A stretch of 64,000 nucleotides of DNA from Xenorhabdus innexi (lineage in GTDB: Bacteria; Pseudomonadota; Gammaproteobacteria; Enterobacterales; Enterobacteriaceae): contig NZ_NIBU01000018.1 in the NCBI RefSeq assembly GCF_002632485.1, positions 1-64,000 of the forward strand. Direction: 5' to 3'. Both the position numbers and the translations under genes were made by a program. This document shows, piece by piece, positions 1 to 10,761 of this stretch (position 1 is its first letter; the number at the start of each line of letters is the position of its first letter). The notes beneath the pieces are model-generated. The model did not search any database. It had not been told where the DNA came from and saw only the letters and a program-made list of their open reading frames with translations.

Positions 1-183
1 ACTTGTCATTGTTGCGGTCATAAAACGGAAGATATGCCTTTGTCGGTTCGTCAGTGGGATTGTCCATCTTGTGGCACTATGGATATAGACCGCGACTTAA
101 ACGCGGCTCTCAATATCCGTGATAAAGGCATTCTGGAATTAAAGGCGGCTGGACGGTCGTTTCTGCTTATGGAAGCTGCGTAA
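1..183 (+). CDS. tnpB: TnpB-family (IS200/IS605) transposon nuclease, C-terminal part
   Basis: Open from the first base of the window and ending at TAA 181-183, so only the last 60 residues are visible. They contain the zinc ribbon typical of TnpB/OrfB: CHCCG near the start and CPSCG about 20 residues later. The acidic stretch DIDRDLNAALNI follows, which corresponds to the last RuvC block (D-x-N-A-A-N-I type). TnpB is the RNA-guided nuclease encoded by IS605 and IS1341 elements. The rest of the gene, and any tnpA, would lie left of the window. The zinc fingers and RuvC III look intact in this part; whether the whole gene is functional cannot be judged. Confidence 0.85.
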   Translation, partial: TCHCCGHKTEDMPLSVRQWDCPSCGTMDIDRDLNAALNIRDKGILELKAAGRSFLLMEAA

Positions 184-306
184 GTCTCGATACTATCGAG
201 CAACGGCTAACGAAATAAGAAGCATCGCCCGATAGGGTGGTGAGAAGTCACATAATAATCTCAACCTTAAACTTATGGATGCTCAGAGTGGGGAGATTAT
301 GAATCC
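184..306 (+). ncRNA. Possible TnpB omega-RNA / right-end structured region
   Basis: Directly after the tnpB stop there is a GC-punctuated stretch that does not encode protein. It contains GTGAGAAGTCAC, a short perfect hairpin. CATAATAATCTC further on can pair, with a three-base bulge, with GAGATTATG near 294-302. In IS200/IS605 elements the omega-RNA spans the 3' end of tnpB and the right end of the element, so position and structure both fit. The exact element boundary is not determined here. Confidence 0.4.
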
Positions 307-394
307 TACTGAGTGGAAAAATAACCCGGATATTATAATAATATGAATTCTATATGCCTGCTGAAGATCGAGTTGCATCTAAATTTCATCATTG

Positions 395-431
395 AACCCC
401 CGATGACATACATAATTATGTCACCGGGGTT
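395..431 (-). terminator. Hairpin downstream of metY-like gene
   Basis: An inverted repeat with arms AACCCCGGTGACATA and TATGTCATCGGGGGTT (minus-strand reading, one bulge) lies about 28 bases past the stop of the minus-strand gene. There is no strong T-tract, so it may be a weak or bidirectional terminator separating this gene from the tnpB element. Confidence 0.45.
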
Positions 432-458
432 ACCGTAGGATGAGAGCGGCTATTTAAA

Positions 459-1733
459 TTATTTTGCCTTATCCAATGCCTGTGCCAGATCTGCAATAAT
501 GTCATCACTGTGTTCGATTCCGATGGATAAGCGGATCAAATCCCGTGCTGCTCCGGCTTTTATCAATTCTTCTTCATTTAATTGGCGATGAGTTGTGGAT
601 GCAGGGTGACAGGCCAGTGATTTTGCATCACCAATATTAACCAAACGTGTAATAAGTTGCAGGGCATCAATAAAACATATCGCTGCTTTTTCCCCTCCCT
701 CAATCCCGAAAGACAGGATAGCAGAAGGCTTACCATTCATATAACGAACAGCCAGATCGTACTCAGGGTGTGTCGCTAATCCTGCATATTTAACCCAGGA
801 AACCTGAGGATGTTGCTCCAGATACTGAGCAACTTTCAGGGCATTTTCAGTATGGCGTTCCATACGAAGAGCTAGTGTTTCAAGCCCCTGTAGGATCAAA
901 AAGGTATTAAAAGGGGAAAGTGCCGCACCAGTACTGCGTAGTTGTCCGACTCGGCAGCGCGCAATAAATGCCGCAGCGCCAAAATGTTCGAGATAATTTA
1001 TACCATGATAAGAAGGGTCTGGTGTATTTAAAACTGTAAAACGATCCTGATGCGCTATCCAGGGAAATTTGCCAGAATCAACCACTATTCCACCAATAGA
1101 ATTCCCATGACCGCCAATATACTTGGTCAGAGAGTGGATAATAATATCTGCCCCATGTTCAAACGGACGACATAAATAGGGTGTTGCAACTGTATTATCG
1201 ACAATTAGTGGAATACCATGCCGATGAGCAATATCAGCAACTGCCCGGATATCAACAATATTTCCACTTGGATTGGAGATCGTTTCACAAAAAACAGCTT
1301 TGGTTTTTTCATCAATCATCGCTTCAAGAGCAGTAAGATCGTCATGATCAACGAAGCGCACTTCAATCCCGATATTCGGGAAATGATGTGCCATTAAGTT
1401 ATAAGTTCCACCATACAATTTTGCTACAGAAACAATGTTATCGCCCAGACCGGTAATTGTCTGAATAGCATAGGTGATTGCAGACATACCAGAAGCAACA
1501 GCAAGCGCACCCACTCCACCTTCTAGAGCAGCGATACGTTTTTCCAGTACATCATTGGTCGGGTTCATAATGCGGGTGTAAATGTTGCCTTCAACTTTTA
1601 AATCAAATAAATCAGCGCCGTGTTGTGAATCATCGAAAGCATAAGACGTTGTCTGATAGATAGGGACTGCAACAGCTTTGGTGGTAGGATCAGGAGAATA
1701 ACCGGCATGAACGGACAGTGTTTCTAATTTCAT
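459..1733 (-). CDS. metY: O-acetylhomoserine sulfhydrylase (Cys/Met metabolism PLP enzyme)
   Basis: 424 residues. A member of the Cys/Met-metabolism PLP-dependent family, closest in pattern to O-acetylhomoserine (thiol)-lyases, which make homocysteine from O-acetylhomoserine and sulfide. It begins KLETLSVHAGYSPDPTTKAV and carries the PLP-lysine motif HSLTKYIGGHG near the middle and the C-terminal HPASTTHRQL motif. The ATG at 1733 is chosen because AAGGA lies seven bases upstream; the open frame extends further 5' but lacks a better ribosome site. E. coli has no gene of this type here and uses O-succinylhomoserine with metB/metC, so the gene suggests direct sulfhydrylation. An O-acetylserine sulfhydrylase activity cannot be excluded. 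Confidence 0.88.
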   Translation of the reverse strand: MKLETLSVHAGYSPDPTTKAVAVPIYQTTSYAFDDSQHGADLFDLKVEGNIYTRIMNPTNDVLEKRIAALEGGVGALAVASGMSAITYAIQTITGLGDNIVSVAKLYGGTYNLMAHHFPNIGIEVRFVDHDDLTALEAMIDEKTKAVFCETISNPSGNIVDIRAVADIAHRHGIPLIVDNTVATPYLCRPFEHGADIIIHSLTKYIGGHGNSIGGIVVDSGKFPWIAHQDRFTVLNTPDPSYHGINYLEHFGAAAFIARCRVGQLRSTGAALSPFNTFLILQGLETLALRMERHTENALKVAQYLEQHPQVSWVKYAGLATHPEYDLAVRYMNGKPSAILSFGIEGGEKAAICFIDALQLITRLVNIGDAKSLACHPASTTHRQLNEEELIKAGAARDLIRLSIGIEHSDDIIADLAQALDKAK

Positions 1734-2028
1734 TGTCATTTCCTTCATTGAATTACAAAGTAAGGTCATAATGAAATGGACACTTCTCCAGACTGGTTTC
1801 AGCACTCTATGATGAATACATCAGCAGAATATAAAGAAGTGCCCCATGGAACAAATTACCGGATTTGTGACAATGCAACTGAAGAAGCCATCAACTCGGA
1901 CGATTTGCCCATGAAATAAAAAACAAGCAACCCTCAATATGTAGCATCTTTCAGAATAGGGAACAATAACGATAATATAATAATCGCTTATCATTGTGGA
2001 AACTGATCGATAGGTGAAAATACGTTAA

Positions 2029-3000
2029 CTATGCCAATATATTATCATTTACATATATATCGCTCTCTACGGCTCGAGCAATAACTTCAGCTATAACCGA
2101 TGAAGTTTTTAATGCCCTGATTTGCATAAATAACTCATCAGCTTCATTGTATTCTCTGCGTAGATAACCCAGCCATTGCTTAATACGGGCAACATGATAT
2201 AAACCGGTATCCCCCTGTTTTTCCAAAAGAGTATACTTCAGCAATAACCGGAGCACTCCATGCCACGGCATTTTCGGTTCATTAAATTTAATCACACGGC
2301 TTAAATTAGGCACATGCAGTGCACCACGGCCAATCATCACAGCATCACATCCGGTGACTCTGATACATTCCTGTGCACTGTGCCAGTCCCATATTTCACC
2401 ATTTGCAATAACCGGAATGGTCAGGCGACGGCGGATCTCGCCAATCGCCTGCCAATTTATGCGTTCTGCTTTATAGCCATCTTCTTTGGTACGTCCGTGT
2501 ACAACCAGCTCAGTTGCACCTGCCTGCTGAACAGCATCTGCAATCTCAAACTGACGGCTGCCGGAATCCCACCCCAGACGGACTTTGACGGTAACCGGTA
2601 ATTCTGCTGGCACAGCTTCCCGCATGGCTTTGGCTCCACGGTAGATAAGCTCAGGATCTTTCAATAATGTGGCTCCCCCGCCATTACCATTAACGGTTTT
2701 AGAAGGACAGCCACAATTTAAATCAATTCCCCACGAACCCAACTCCACCGCTCTGACTGCATTTTCAGCCAGCCATGACGGATCTTGCCCTAAAAGCTGT
2801 ATCCTGACCGGTGTTCCCGATGGTGTCCTGCTTTGGCGATACAGTTCAGGACACAAGCGATAAAAAGACCTTACTGGCAGTAAACTATCAACTACTCGCA
2901 GGAATTCCGTAATACAGAGATCATAATCGTTGACCTCACTCAGCAATTCCCTGACCAGTGAATCCAGAACACCTTCCATCGGAGCCAGCAAAACGCGCAT
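2029..3000 (-). CDS. dusC: tRNA-dihydrouridine(16) synthase DusC
   Basis: 323 residues, close to the roughly 315 of E. coli DusC. This flavoenzyme reduces U16 in tRNA to dihydrouridine using NADPH. It starts with the Dus signature [11 protein letters not shown]; the catalytic cysteine is Cys98 in [16 protein letters not shown]. The FMN-phosphate-binding stretches [10 protein letters not shown] and ANGEIWDW follow, with [10 protein letters not shown] near residue 225. The DusC-type N-terminus, rather than DusA or DusB, supports the subfamily. It starts only three bases after the rhlE stop, so the two are probably co-transcribed; in E. coli dusC is located elsewhere. Confidence 0.93.
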   Translation of the reverse strand: MRVLLAPMEGVLDSLVRELLSEVNDYDLCITEFLRVVDSLLPVRSFYRLCPELYRQSRTPSGTPVRIQLLGQDPSWLAENAVRAVELGSWGIDLNCGCPSKTVNGNGGGATLLKDPELIYRGAKAMREAVPAELPVTVKVRLGWDSGSRQFEIADAVQQAGATELVVHGRTKEDGYKAERINWQAIGEIRRRLTIPVIANGEIWDWHSAQECIRVTGCDAVMIGRGALHVPNLSRVIKFNEPKMPWHGVLRLLLKYTLLEKQGDTGLYHVARIKQWLGYLRREYNEADELFMQIRALKTSSVIAEVIARAVESDIYVNDNILA

Positions 3001-3003
3001 TGA

Positions 3004-4341
3004 TTACTCTCCTGCTACCGCTTTAGCTGGCCTGCGCTGGCGAGGTTTCTGTGATGAGGTATTTTTTGCCCAGACACTCTTATTGTTGCGTGGGTGCCCC
3101 TGATTTTGTCGGTTAGCGCCTTGTTTATCGTTGGCACGCTGACCCCGGGGCTGACTACTGCGCCCGTTGCGACCATTCTGAATAGGCTCTGCTTTAATCG
3201 AAGGGTCGGGTTCATAGCCGGGTGTAGTGATACGCGGAATTTCCCGTTTCAGCAGGCGTTCAATATCTTTCAATAACTTATGTTCATCAACGCAGACCAG
3301 AGATATTGCCTGCCCGGTTGCTTCTGCACGACCGGTACGGCCGATACGATGCACATAATCTTCTGCAACATTCGGTAACTCATAGTTAACAACATGAGGT
3401 AGCTGATCGATATCCAACCCACGGGCAGCAATATCCGTTGCAACTAACACCCGTATCTGCCCGCTTTTAAAATCAGCCAATGCACGGGTTCTGGCTCCCT
3501 GACTTTTATTGCCATGAATAGCTGCCGCAGTAACACCGTCTTTATTAAGCTGCTCTGCCAAACGGTTTGCACCATGTTTAGTACGGGTAAATACCAGTAC
3601 CTGCTGCCAGTCCTGACGACCAATCATATAAGAAAGCAATTCTCCTTTGCGTTTCTTATCGACAAAATGAACAGCCTGTTCAATCTGTTCAGAAGCTGAA
3701 TTGCGGCGGGCAACTTCTACACTGACCGGATCACGCAGCAATTTATTGGCAAGATTTTTGATTTCATCCGAGAATGTTGCTGAAAATAGCAGATTCTGAC
3801 GTTTGGCAGGCAGTTTATTCAGAACCCGGCGAATATCGTGAATAAAACCCATATCCAACATGCGATCCGCTTCATCCAGAATCAGAATTTCAACGTGAGA
3901 CAGATCTACGGCATTTTGGTGTTCTAAATCCAGCAAACGCCCCGGTGTAGCAACTAAAATATCGACTCCACCACGCAATTTCATCATTTGCGGATTGATA
4001 CTGACCCCGCCAAATACCACAAAAGAGCGCAGACGGAGATATTTGCTGTAATTGCGGACATTTTCCCCCACTTGTGCCGCCAGCTCGCGGGTTGGTGTCA
4101 GGATTAAAGCCCTGACCGGACGACGCCCTTTAGATTGAATGGGGGATTCACTCAATAACTGTAAGACAGGCAAGGTAAAACCCGCTGTTTTCCCCGTTCC
4201 GGTCTGGGCGCTCGCCAACAGATCTTTACCGGACAACACGACAGGAATTGCCTGTTGCTGAATAGGGGTAGGCTCTGCGTATCCCTGTTCTTCAATGGCA
4301 CGCAAAATATCAGCCTTCAAGCCGAGTGACTCAAAATTCAT
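3004..4341 (-). CDS. rhlE: DEAD-box ATP-dependent RNA helicase RhlE
   Basis: 445 residues. RNA helicase involved in ribosome assembly and RNA turnover in the cytoplasm. Visible motifs in order: Q motif ([10 protein letters not shown], about 24-33), Walker A AQTGTGKT (45-52), [19 protein letters not shown] near 155, [21 protein letters not shown] and HRIGRTGRA. After about residue 375 comes a basic, low-complexity tail rich in Arg, Gln and Asn, typical of RhlE and likely to bind RNA. It is divergent from cecR, the same arrangement as in E. coli. Confidence 0.95.
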   Translation of the reverse strand: MNFESLGLKADILRAIEEQGYAEPTPIQQQAIPVVLSGKDLLASAQTGTGKTAGFTLPVLQLLSESPIQSKGRRPVRALILTPTRELAAQVGENVRNYSKYLRLRSFVVFGGVSINPQMMKLRGGVDILVATPGRLLDLEHQNAVDLSHVEILILDEADRMLDMGFIHDIRRVLNKLPAKRQNLLFSATFSDEIKNLANKLLRDPVSVEVARRNSASEQIEQAVHFVDKKRKGELLSYMIGRQDWQQVLVFTRTKHGANRLAEQLNKDGVTAAAIHGNKSQGARTRALADFKSGQIRVLVATDIAARGLDIDQLPHVVNYELPNVAEDYVHRIGRTGRAEATGQAISLVCVDEHKLLKDIERLLKREIPRITTPGYEPDPSIKAEPIQNGRNGRSSQPRGQRANDKQGANRQNQGHPRNNKSVWAKNTSSQKPRQRRPAKAVAGE

Positions 4342-4614
4342 AAATAAGAAATACTCCAGACTTCACCATTCCTGATATCAATTCAGGGGCAGTTTTATGG
4401 GAAGAGAAAAGACGCGATAAACCGCATAGAAATTACATAAACTGCAATGCACCATAGGAGCGGCATTATAACAGATATGTTTTTTCAAACAGCATGCAAC
4501 GTAGGTAAATTTATGTCATCTTTACATCAGGTTGCTTTAGTTTTAAAGTTAATCACACGATTGATTTATTTATAACCATTTTTTACTGGTTCTTATCACA
4601 GGATATTTTCCAAT

Positions 4615-5292
4615 ATGGCAGCAAAAACGGCTCAAACTTCACGAGGCGAACAGGCTAAACAGCAACTTCTTGAATCCGGGTTAGAGATCTTTGGTAAATT
4701 AGGTCTGGAAGGCGCAACCACCCGCAATATCGCCCAACACGCAAAACAGAACATTGCTGCCATTGCTTATTATTTTGGTTCTAAAGAAGGGTTATACCTT
4801 GCAGTCGCACAACATATTGCAGACAGACTGAAAGCCGAATTTTCCCAGTTGATTGAGTCTATTGACCAATTCTTTATCACCATACCTCAACCTTATCCGC
4901 AAGATCGAATACTGGCATTTATTCATCAGGGGCTGATTAGCTATAACCATCTTATTTTCGATAAAAGCAGCCTTAATCTCAGCCGCATTATATCACATGA
5001 GCAATTAACCCCTACAGAGGCTTATAGCGTTATCCATGAACAGGGGCTTGCTCCGATTTATTCCCGTCTGAATAAACTGATCGCCCATTATATCGGGGCT
5101 GATGAAGGCAAAGTTTCCACCCAAATCCACACACATGCCTTATTAGGGGAAATTCTCTCTTTCCGGTTGGCGCGAGAAGCACTATTACGTCAGACCGGTT
5201 GGGATAATATCAGTACCAGAGAATACGAGTTAATTAATCAGGTTTTAACTCAGCATATTAATATATTACTGAATGGCCTGAAGGAAAAATAA
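4615..5292 (+). CDS. cecR: TetR-family transcriptional regulator CecR (YbiH)
   Basis: 225 residues. N-terminal TetR helix-turn-helix (about residues 14-60; motif TTRNIAQHAKQNIAAIAYYF followed by GSKEGLYL) and a C-terminal ligand-binding region of the DUF1956/CecR type. In E. coli CecR controls rhlE and the ybhGFSR operon and influences sensitivity to chloramphenicol and cefoperazone. Here it sits between the same genes: divergent from rhlE and 49 bases before ybhG in the same direction. Start ATG 4615 has AGGA about ten bases upstream. An operator is expected in 4342-4614, but I could not assign one. Confidence 0.93.
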   Translation: MAAKTAQTSRGEQAKQQLLESGLEIFGKLGLEGATTRNIAQHAKQNIAAIAYYFGSKEGLYLAVAQHIADRLKAEFSQLIESIDQFFITIPQPYPQDRILAFIHQGLISYNHLIFDKSSLNLSRIISHEQLTPTEAYSVIHEQGLAPIYSRLNKLIAHYIGADEGKVSTQIHTHALLGEILSFRLAREALLRQTGWDNISTREYELINQVLTQHINILLNGLKEK

Positions 5293-5341
5293 CCCAACGC
5301 AGTACGACCTGAAAATTTAATAATGCATAAAGGATAGTAGT

Positions 5342-6346
5342 ATGAACACTAAAAAGTTTGCTCTTGTCCTGTTAGCGATCATCATTATTACTGGTGTCAT
5401 TGGTATTTACTATTATCAGGAGCGAAATGACAAAGAATTAACCCTGTATGGCAATGTTGATATCAGAACGGTCAACCTTGGGTTTCGGGTCAATGGCAAA
5501 CTGGAAACCCTGCAAGTGGATGAGGGAGACACCATCACCGAAGGCCAGCTTCTGGGTCAGCTCAATAATTCCCCTTTTATCAACGCACTGAATCAGGCAA
5601 AAGCCAATCGCGATGCTGCCAGAGCAAACCTGATCAAAGCAGAAGCGGGTTATCGTTCGGAAGAAATTGCGCAGGTACGCGCTGAAGTCGCCCAGAAAGA
5701 GTCAGCATTCCGCTTTGCTGACAGCTTTCTGAAACGCCAGCAGGAATTATGGCAACGCAAAATGATTGCCGCCAACGATCTGGAAAATGCCAGAACAGGG
5801 CAACGTCAGGCATTGGCAGCTTATCAGGCAGCGAAAGATAAATTACGTCAGTTTGAAGCCGGAAATCGTAAAGAAGATATAGCATCTGCCAAAGCCCAGT
5901 TTGCTCAGGCTGAAGCAGCGGTTGCTCAGGCTGAACTCAATTTACAGGATACTCATCTTATTTCCCCCTCCTCTGGGGTTATTCTTACCAGAGCGATTGA
6001 GCCGGGAACTATTCTGGCCGCCGGAAATACTGTTTTTACGCTATCACTGACTCATCCTGTCTGGATCAGGGCGTATATTGATGAGCCTAATCTCAGTCAG
6101 GCAACAGCTGGGCGGGATATCCTGATTTATACTGATGGACGAAAAAATCAGCCTTACCACGGCAAAATCGGTTTTGTTTCCCCGACCGCTGAATTTACCC
6201 CGAAAAATGTTGAAACTCCCGACTTAAGAACAGACTTGGTTTATCGCCTGCGTATTATTGTCAGTGACCCTGATGCAGGGTTAAAGCAAGGAATGCCCGT
6301 TACGTTACGCTTTACTGATTCACGTTTTACAGACACGAAAAAGTAG
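5342..6346 (+). CDS. ybhG: HlyD-family membrane fusion protein YbhG
   Basis: 334 residues. Periplasmic adaptor of the YbhGFSR ABC exporter. One N-terminal membrane anchor (about residues 7-25, [18 protein letters not shown]), then a lipoyl/barrel-sandwich half ([18 protein letters not shown]). A long Ala/Glu/Gln-rich coiled-coil hairpin (about 75-200) follows, then the second barrel half ([20 protein letters not shown]) and a beta-barrel domain. Start ATG has AAGGA eight bases upstream. It is followed closely by ybhF (eight bases), consistent with one operon under CecR. Confidence 0.93.
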   Translation: MNTKKFALVLLAIIIITGVIGIYYYQERNDKELTLYGNVDIRTVNLGFRVNGKLETLQVDEGDTITEGQLLGQLNNSPFINALNQAKANRDAARANLIKAEAGYRSEEIAQVRAEVAQKESAFRFADSFLKRQQELWQRKMIAANDLENARTGQRQALAAYQAAKDKLRQFEAGNRKEDIASAKAQFAQAEAAVAQAELNLQDTHLISPSSGVILTRAIEPGTILAAGNTVFTLSLTHPVWIRAYIDEPNLSQATAGRDILIYTDGRKNQPYHGKIGFVSPTAEFTPKNVETPDLRTDLVYRLRIIVSDPDAGLKQGMPVTLRFTDSRFTDTKK

Positions 6347-6354
6347 GCGCTAAT

Positions 6355-8106
6355 ATGACCAGTTCAGCCTATACAATAAAACTGAACGGTGTGGAAAAGA
6401 CGTTCCCGGGATTAGAAATTCCGGCCGTATCGCGGCTAAATGCAGAACTGTTCGGAGGTTCTGTAACCGGGCTTGTCGGCCCGGATGGCGCCGGAAAAAC
6501 CACACTGATACGAATGTTGGCCGGGTTACTGAAACCGGATAACGGCAATATTGAAATCATGGGGCTAGACCCTATTAAAAACAGTGTCGAGGTTCGTTCT
6601 AAACTGGGTTATATGCCACAAAAGTTTGGTCTGTATGAAGACTTAACCGTGCAGGAAAATCTCAATTTATATGCGGATCTACATGGTGTACTTGGCGACG
6701 CACGGCAATCCACTTTCCAAAAGCTACTGACTTTCACTGAGTTAACCCGCTTTACCGGCAGATTAGCAGGCAAACTTTCCGGTGGAATGAAACAGAAATT
6801 GGGGCTTGCCTGTACATTGGTCGGCAGCCCGCAAGTCTTATTGCTTGATGAACCCGGCGTCGGTGTCGATCCTATTGCCCGGCGGGAATTATGGCAAATG
6901 GTGCATGAACTGGCTTCCGATGGAATGCTGATTCTATGGAGCACCTCTTATTTAGATGAGGCTGAACTTTGCCCTGATGTTTTATTAATGAATCAGGGGG
7001 AGTTACTTTATCGCGGTCAGCCGCAGCAACTCACTCAAGGCATTGCCGGGCGATCTTTTCTGCTTGATATCGAACCGGATATCCGCCGGAAAACCCTGCA
7101 ACATGCACTCACCTTGCCACAAGTTACCGATGGCGTGATTCAGGGTCGATATCTTCGCCTGATATTAAAAGCCGATGCTGACCACACTGAGCTACTCCAA
7201 CAAATAGGAATGCCCGGCATAAATATTCTGGATGCCGAACCGCGTTTTGAAGATGCCTTTATCGATCTCTTGGGTGGCATCCCTTCCCGCCGCTCCGAAT
7301 TGGCAGAAATCATGCCGCAGATCCCGCCCAATCCGACAGAAACTGTAATAGAAGCCCGTAATCTGACAAAAAAATTCGGCGATTTTGCCGCGACCGATCA
7401 TGTGAACTTTCAGGTGAAACGTGGTGAAATCTTCGGTTTGCTGGGGCCTAACGGAGCCGGAAAATCGACGACATTCAAAATGATGTGCGGGTTAATGCTC
7501 CCGACGCATGGTAATGCGTTAGTGCTGAATATGGATTTAAAAACCGGTTCAGGTCAGGCACGCCAGCATCTTGGTTATATGGCGCAAAAATTCTCACTCT
7601 ATGGTGATTTAACCGTGGAACAAAACCTGAAATTCTTTTCCGGTGTTTACGGTTTAAATGGTCGTCATCAACAGAAAAAAATGGCAGAAATGATCAGCGC
7701 TTTTAGTCTGAAGCCCATTCTGCATCAAACCACCGACAGCCTGCCGCTCGGTTTTAAACAGCGCCTGGCCCTTGCCTGTGCCCTGATGCATGAGCCGGAT
7801 ATTCTGTTTCTGGATGAGCCGACTTCAGGAGTTGATCCTCTGACCCGCCGCGAATTCTGGCTGCATATCAACGGCATGGTGGATAAAGGTGTTACTGTGA
7901 TGGTCACAACACATTTCATGGATGAAGCAGAGTATTGTGACCGTATCGGGCTGGTTTTTCGAGGAAAATTAATTGCTACAGGTACTCCCGATGAATTGAA
8001 AAAACAGATATCAACCACTGACCGCCCTAATCCTTCAATGGAAGATGTTTTTATCGATCTTGTAGTTAATTACGATCCAGTTAACGACGATAAGGAGCCG
8101 CAATGA
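6355..8106 (+). CDS. ybhF: ABC transporter, double ATP-binding subunit YbhF
   Basis: 583 residues with two complete nucleotide-binding domains in one chain. The first has Walker [10 protein letters not shown] (about 42-50), signature [12 protein letters not shown] and Walker [12 protein letters not shown]. The second has Walker [10 protein letters not shown] (about 364-372), a degenerate signature [12 protein letters not shown] in place of LSGG, Walker [13 protein letters not shown] and the H-loop [11 protein letters not shown]. It powers export through YbhS and YbhR; the substrates reported in E. coli are drugs and cations. Its stop overlaps the ybhS start by four bases (ATGA), suggesting translational coupling. 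Confidence 0.94.
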   Translation: MTSSAYTIKLNGVEKTFPGLEIPAVSRLNAELFGGSVTGLVGPDGAGKTTLIRMLAGLLKPDNGNIEIMGLDPIKNSVEVRSKLGYMPQKFGLYEDLTVQENLNLYADLHGVLGDARQSTFQKLLTFTELTRFTGRLAGKLSGGMKQKLGLACTLVGSPQVLLLDEPGVGVDPIARRELWQMVHELASDGMLILWSTSYLDEAELCPDVLLMNQGELLYRGQPQQLTQGIAGRSFLLDIEPDIRRKTLQHALTLPQVTDGVIQGRYLRLILKADADHTELLQQIGMPGINILDAEPRFEDAFIDLLGGIPSRRSELAEIMPQIPPNPTETVIEARNLTKKFGDFAATDHVNFQVKRGEIFGLLGPNGAGKSTTFKMMCGLMLPTHGNALVLNMDLKTGSGQARQHLGYMAQKFSLYGDLTVEQNLKFFSGVYGLNGRHQQKKMAEMISAFSLKPILHQTTDSLPLGFKQRLALACALMHEPDILFLDEPTSGVDPLTRREFWLHINGMVDKGVTVMVTTHFMDEAEYCDRIGLVFRGKLIATGTPDELKKQISTTDRPNPSMEDVFIDLVVNYDPVNDDKEPQ

Positions 8107-9287
8107 GTCGCAATGAACGAAACAATGCTGATCCTGATCAAATTCATCCGCACCCAAAAGTAGCCGGTTTTTCATGGCTACGCTTAAAAGCACTTTGTAT
8201 TAAAGAAAGTAAACAGATTATCCGCGATCCCAGCAGTACCTTAATTGCCGTTGTTATTCCTCTTATGCTGCTGTTTATCTTTGGCTATGGCATTAACCTT
8301 GATTCCAGCAAACTGCGTCTCGGGATTCTGATGGAGCAACAAAGCAAAGATGCTCAGGAATTGGTTCATGCGTTTACAGGCTCACCTTATATTGATGCCA
8401 CGATCAGCAATAATCGCCAGCTTTTGATCAATAAAATACAGGCTGGTGAAATTCGCGGCATTATTGTCATACCGGTTAACTTTGATGCGCAGCTTGCCCG
8501 AATGGGTGATTATGCTCCCATTCAGGTGATCACAGATGGCAGTGAACCGAATACAGCCAATTTTGTGCAGGGCTACGCTAAGGGCATCTGGCAAATCTGG
8601 TTGCAGCAGCGAGGGCAAAATCAGGGCATATCAACAACACCATTGATTGATATGCAGATCCGCTACTGGTTTAACCCGGCAGCAATCAGCCAGCACTTCC
8701 TAATTCCCGGTGCGATTTCAATTATTATGACAGTCGTTGGTGCAATCCTTACTTCTCTGGTGGTCGCACGTGAATGGGAGCGGGGAACAATGGAAGCTCT
8801 TTTATCCACTCAGGTTACCCGAACCGAATTATTACTTTCCAAATTACTGCCCTATCAGGTGCTCGGTTCTTTCGTGATGGTGCTTTGCATGGTCTTTGCC
8901 GTCTTTATTATGGGTATTCCTTACCACGGTTCACTCTGGATACTGGCTTTAATTTCCAGCCTCTATCTCGCCACCGCGTTGGGCATGGGGCTATTTATCT
9001 CAACAGTCACCCGCAATCAATTTAATGCCGCCATGATTTCGCTGAATGTTGCTTTTTTACCCGCCATTATGCTCTCTGGTTTTGTCTTTGAAATAAACAG
9101 TATGCCGGTTCTGATTCAGATAGTGACTTATATTGTTCCTGCCCGTTATTTTGTCAGTGGCTTACAGACGTTATTTTTAGCAGGTGATATCGGCACTGTT
9201 TTAATGGTCAATTTACTGTTTTTAATTGCCAGTGCCATCGTGTTTATTGGCCTGACTGCATGGAAAACCCGCCGACATCTGGATTAA
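8103..9287 (+). CDS. ybhS: ABC-2 type permease YbhS
   Basis: 394 residues. Inner-membrane permease of the YbhFSR exporter. Topology visible in sequence: one N-terminal membrane helix after the [11 protein letters not shown] motif (about 45-65), a periplasmic domain of about 130 residues, then five closely spaced hydrophobic helices. The conserved [25 protein letters not shown] loop lies between helices two and three. Co-directional with ybhF (overlapping) and ybhR (13 bases downstream), to which it is related. Confidence 0.93.
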   Translation: MSRNERNNADPDQIHPHPKVAGFSWLRLKALCIKESKQIIRDPSSTLIAVVIPLMLLFIFGYGINLDSSKLRLGILMEQQSKDAQELVHAFTGSPYIDATISNNRQLLINKIQAGEIRGIIVIPVNFDAQLARMGDYAPIQVITDGSEPNTANFVQGYAKGIWQIWLQQRGQNQGISTTPLIDMQIRYWFNPAAISQHFLIPGAISIIMTVVGAILTSLVVAREWERGTMEALLSTQVTRTELLLSKLLPYQVLGSFVMVLCMVFAVFIMGIPYHGSLWILALISSLYLATALGMGLFISTVTRNQFNAAMISLNVAFLPAIMLSGFVFEINSMPVLIQIVTYIVPARYFVSGLQTLFLAGDIGTVLMVNLLFLIASAIVFIGLTAWKTRRHLD

Positions 9288-9300
9288 GAAGGAAAGCGCA

Positions 9301-10407
9301 ATGTTTCATCGGCTCTATACACTTGTCATGAAAGAATTACAGTCTCTCCTGCGAGATCCTCAGACACGGGCCACGCTAATCTTACCCGTTCTATTTCAGA
9401 TGATCCTGTTCCCGTGGGCTGCAACACTGGAAGTTAAAAATGCCACTATTGCGATTTTCGACGAAGATAAAGGACAGGCTTCCATTGAATTGACTCAGCG
9501 ACTGGCGAAGTCGAAAGCCTTTCCTGAGGTCATTATGCTGAACAATTCGCAAGAGATCCGCCCGACATTGGATAACCGTGATGCGCTGCTGTTGGTTCGT
9601 TTTCCGCAAAATTTCAGTGCCCACATTGCCAGCCACACACCGACTTCAATTCAGGTTCTGCTCGACGGACGCAACTCAAACAGTGCGCAAATTGCTGCTA
9701 ACTATCTTCAACAGATTGTGATGAGCTATCAGAAAGAGCTACAGGGTAATACTCAGGGATTCAATAACAGCGAACTGATCATCCGTAACTGGTATAACGC
9801 CAATCTGGATTATAAATGGTTTGTCGTTCCCTCTCTGGTTGCCATGATCACAACTATTGGTGTACTTATTGTTACCGCCCTTTCCGTAGCTCGCGAAAGA
9901 GAACAGGGAACACTGGATCAATTGTTGGTTTCCCCTCTGACCACATGGCAGATCTTCATTGGCAAAGCCATTCCTGCATTAGTTGTAGCAACGGTTCAGG
10001 CCAGTATTGTTTTGTTAATCGGGATATTGTGTTACCAAATTCCCTTCTCCGGCTCATTACTACTCTTTTATGGTTGTATCCTGATTTATGGGTTGTCGCT
10101 GGTCGGGTTTGGTCTGCTTATCTCAGCCATTTGTTCAACTCAACAACAAGCTTTTATTGGTGTTTTTGTCTTTATGATGCCCGCTATTCTGCTCTCTGGT
10201 TATATTTCTCCCGTTGAGAATATGCCGGTTTGGTTACAGGATATAACGTGGATCAACCCAATTCGGCACTTTACTGACATCACTAAACAGATTTATTTAA
10301 AAGGTGCTGATTTTTCAGTTATCTGGCAGAGCTTATGGCCTTTGCTGGTGATTATTGTCACAACAAGCGGAATTGCTTACCGGTTGTTTCGAAGTAAGAT
10401 TGCCTGA
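9301..10407 (+). CDS. ybhR: ABC-2 type permease YbhR
   Basis: 368 residues. Second permease subunit of the exporter, with the same plan as YbhS: N-terminal helix after [18 protein letters not shown], an extracytoplasmic domain, then five helices with [25 protein letters not shown] in the cytoplasmic loop. AAGGA lies seven bases before ATG 9301. Last gene of the cecR-ybhGFSR run; the synteny with E. coli breaks directly after its stop. Confidence 0.93.
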   Translation: MFHRLYTLVMKELQSLLRDPQTRATLILPVLFQMILFPWAATLEVKNATIAIFDEDKGQASIELTQRLAKSKAFPEVIMLNNSQEIRPTLDNRDALLLVRFPQNFSAHIASHTPTSIQVLLDGRNSNSAQIAANYLQQIVMSYQKELQGNTQGFNNSELIIRNWYNANLDYKWFVVPSLVAMITTIGVLIVTALSVAREREQGTLDQLLVSPLTTWQIFIGKAIPALVVATVQASIVLLIGILCYQIPFSGSLLLFYGCILIYGLSLVGFGLLISAICSTQQQAFIGVFVFMMPAILLSGYISPVENMPVWLQDITWINPIRHFTDITKQIYLKGADFSVIWQSLWPLLVIIVTTSGIAYRLFRSKIA

Positions 10408-10761
10408 TGGCAAAGAAGCCGCCGAATAACTATTTTTCTACCCTATTAATTGATACGCGGATTTTTCCTTCTACACTAAATAAGAAGGGTGAATATTTTC
10501 GTCTTTTTCTTTTATAGCCTTCACCTTTCAGAGCGCCGCTTTATTGGCAGTGATTGCTCACCCTAACCATTGTAGCTTTTATCTATGTCTTCAAAGATTC
10601 ATGCACTTGTCGTTGCAACATAACTGTTTCCTCAGCTAAGTGACCAATAGCATAAGAATATAATTAAAGAAGATTCATTCATATTTCCATCTGTTATACA
10701 AGAAGTTAAAACCAATTTTATTATTACAAATAACAACACCGTAATCTAAGGGGATAGCTTT
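10408..10761. other. Intergenic region, no gene recognised
   Basis: 354 bases between ybhR and the unknown gene at 10762. No open frame worth reporting. AAGGGTGAA at 10485-10493 can pair with TTCACCTT at 10520-10527 around a T-rich loop, a possible weak terminator for ybhR. The stretch 10530-10650 has an evenly mixed base composition, unlike the AT-rich sequence on its right, and may be a decayed gene or repeat that I cannot identify. Confidence 0.4.

Noticed and set aside
1965-2000. Fur-box-like GATAATATAATAATC
   Set aside because: Alignment to the 19-base Fur consensus fails at many positions and it lies downstream of dusC rather than at a plausible promoter.
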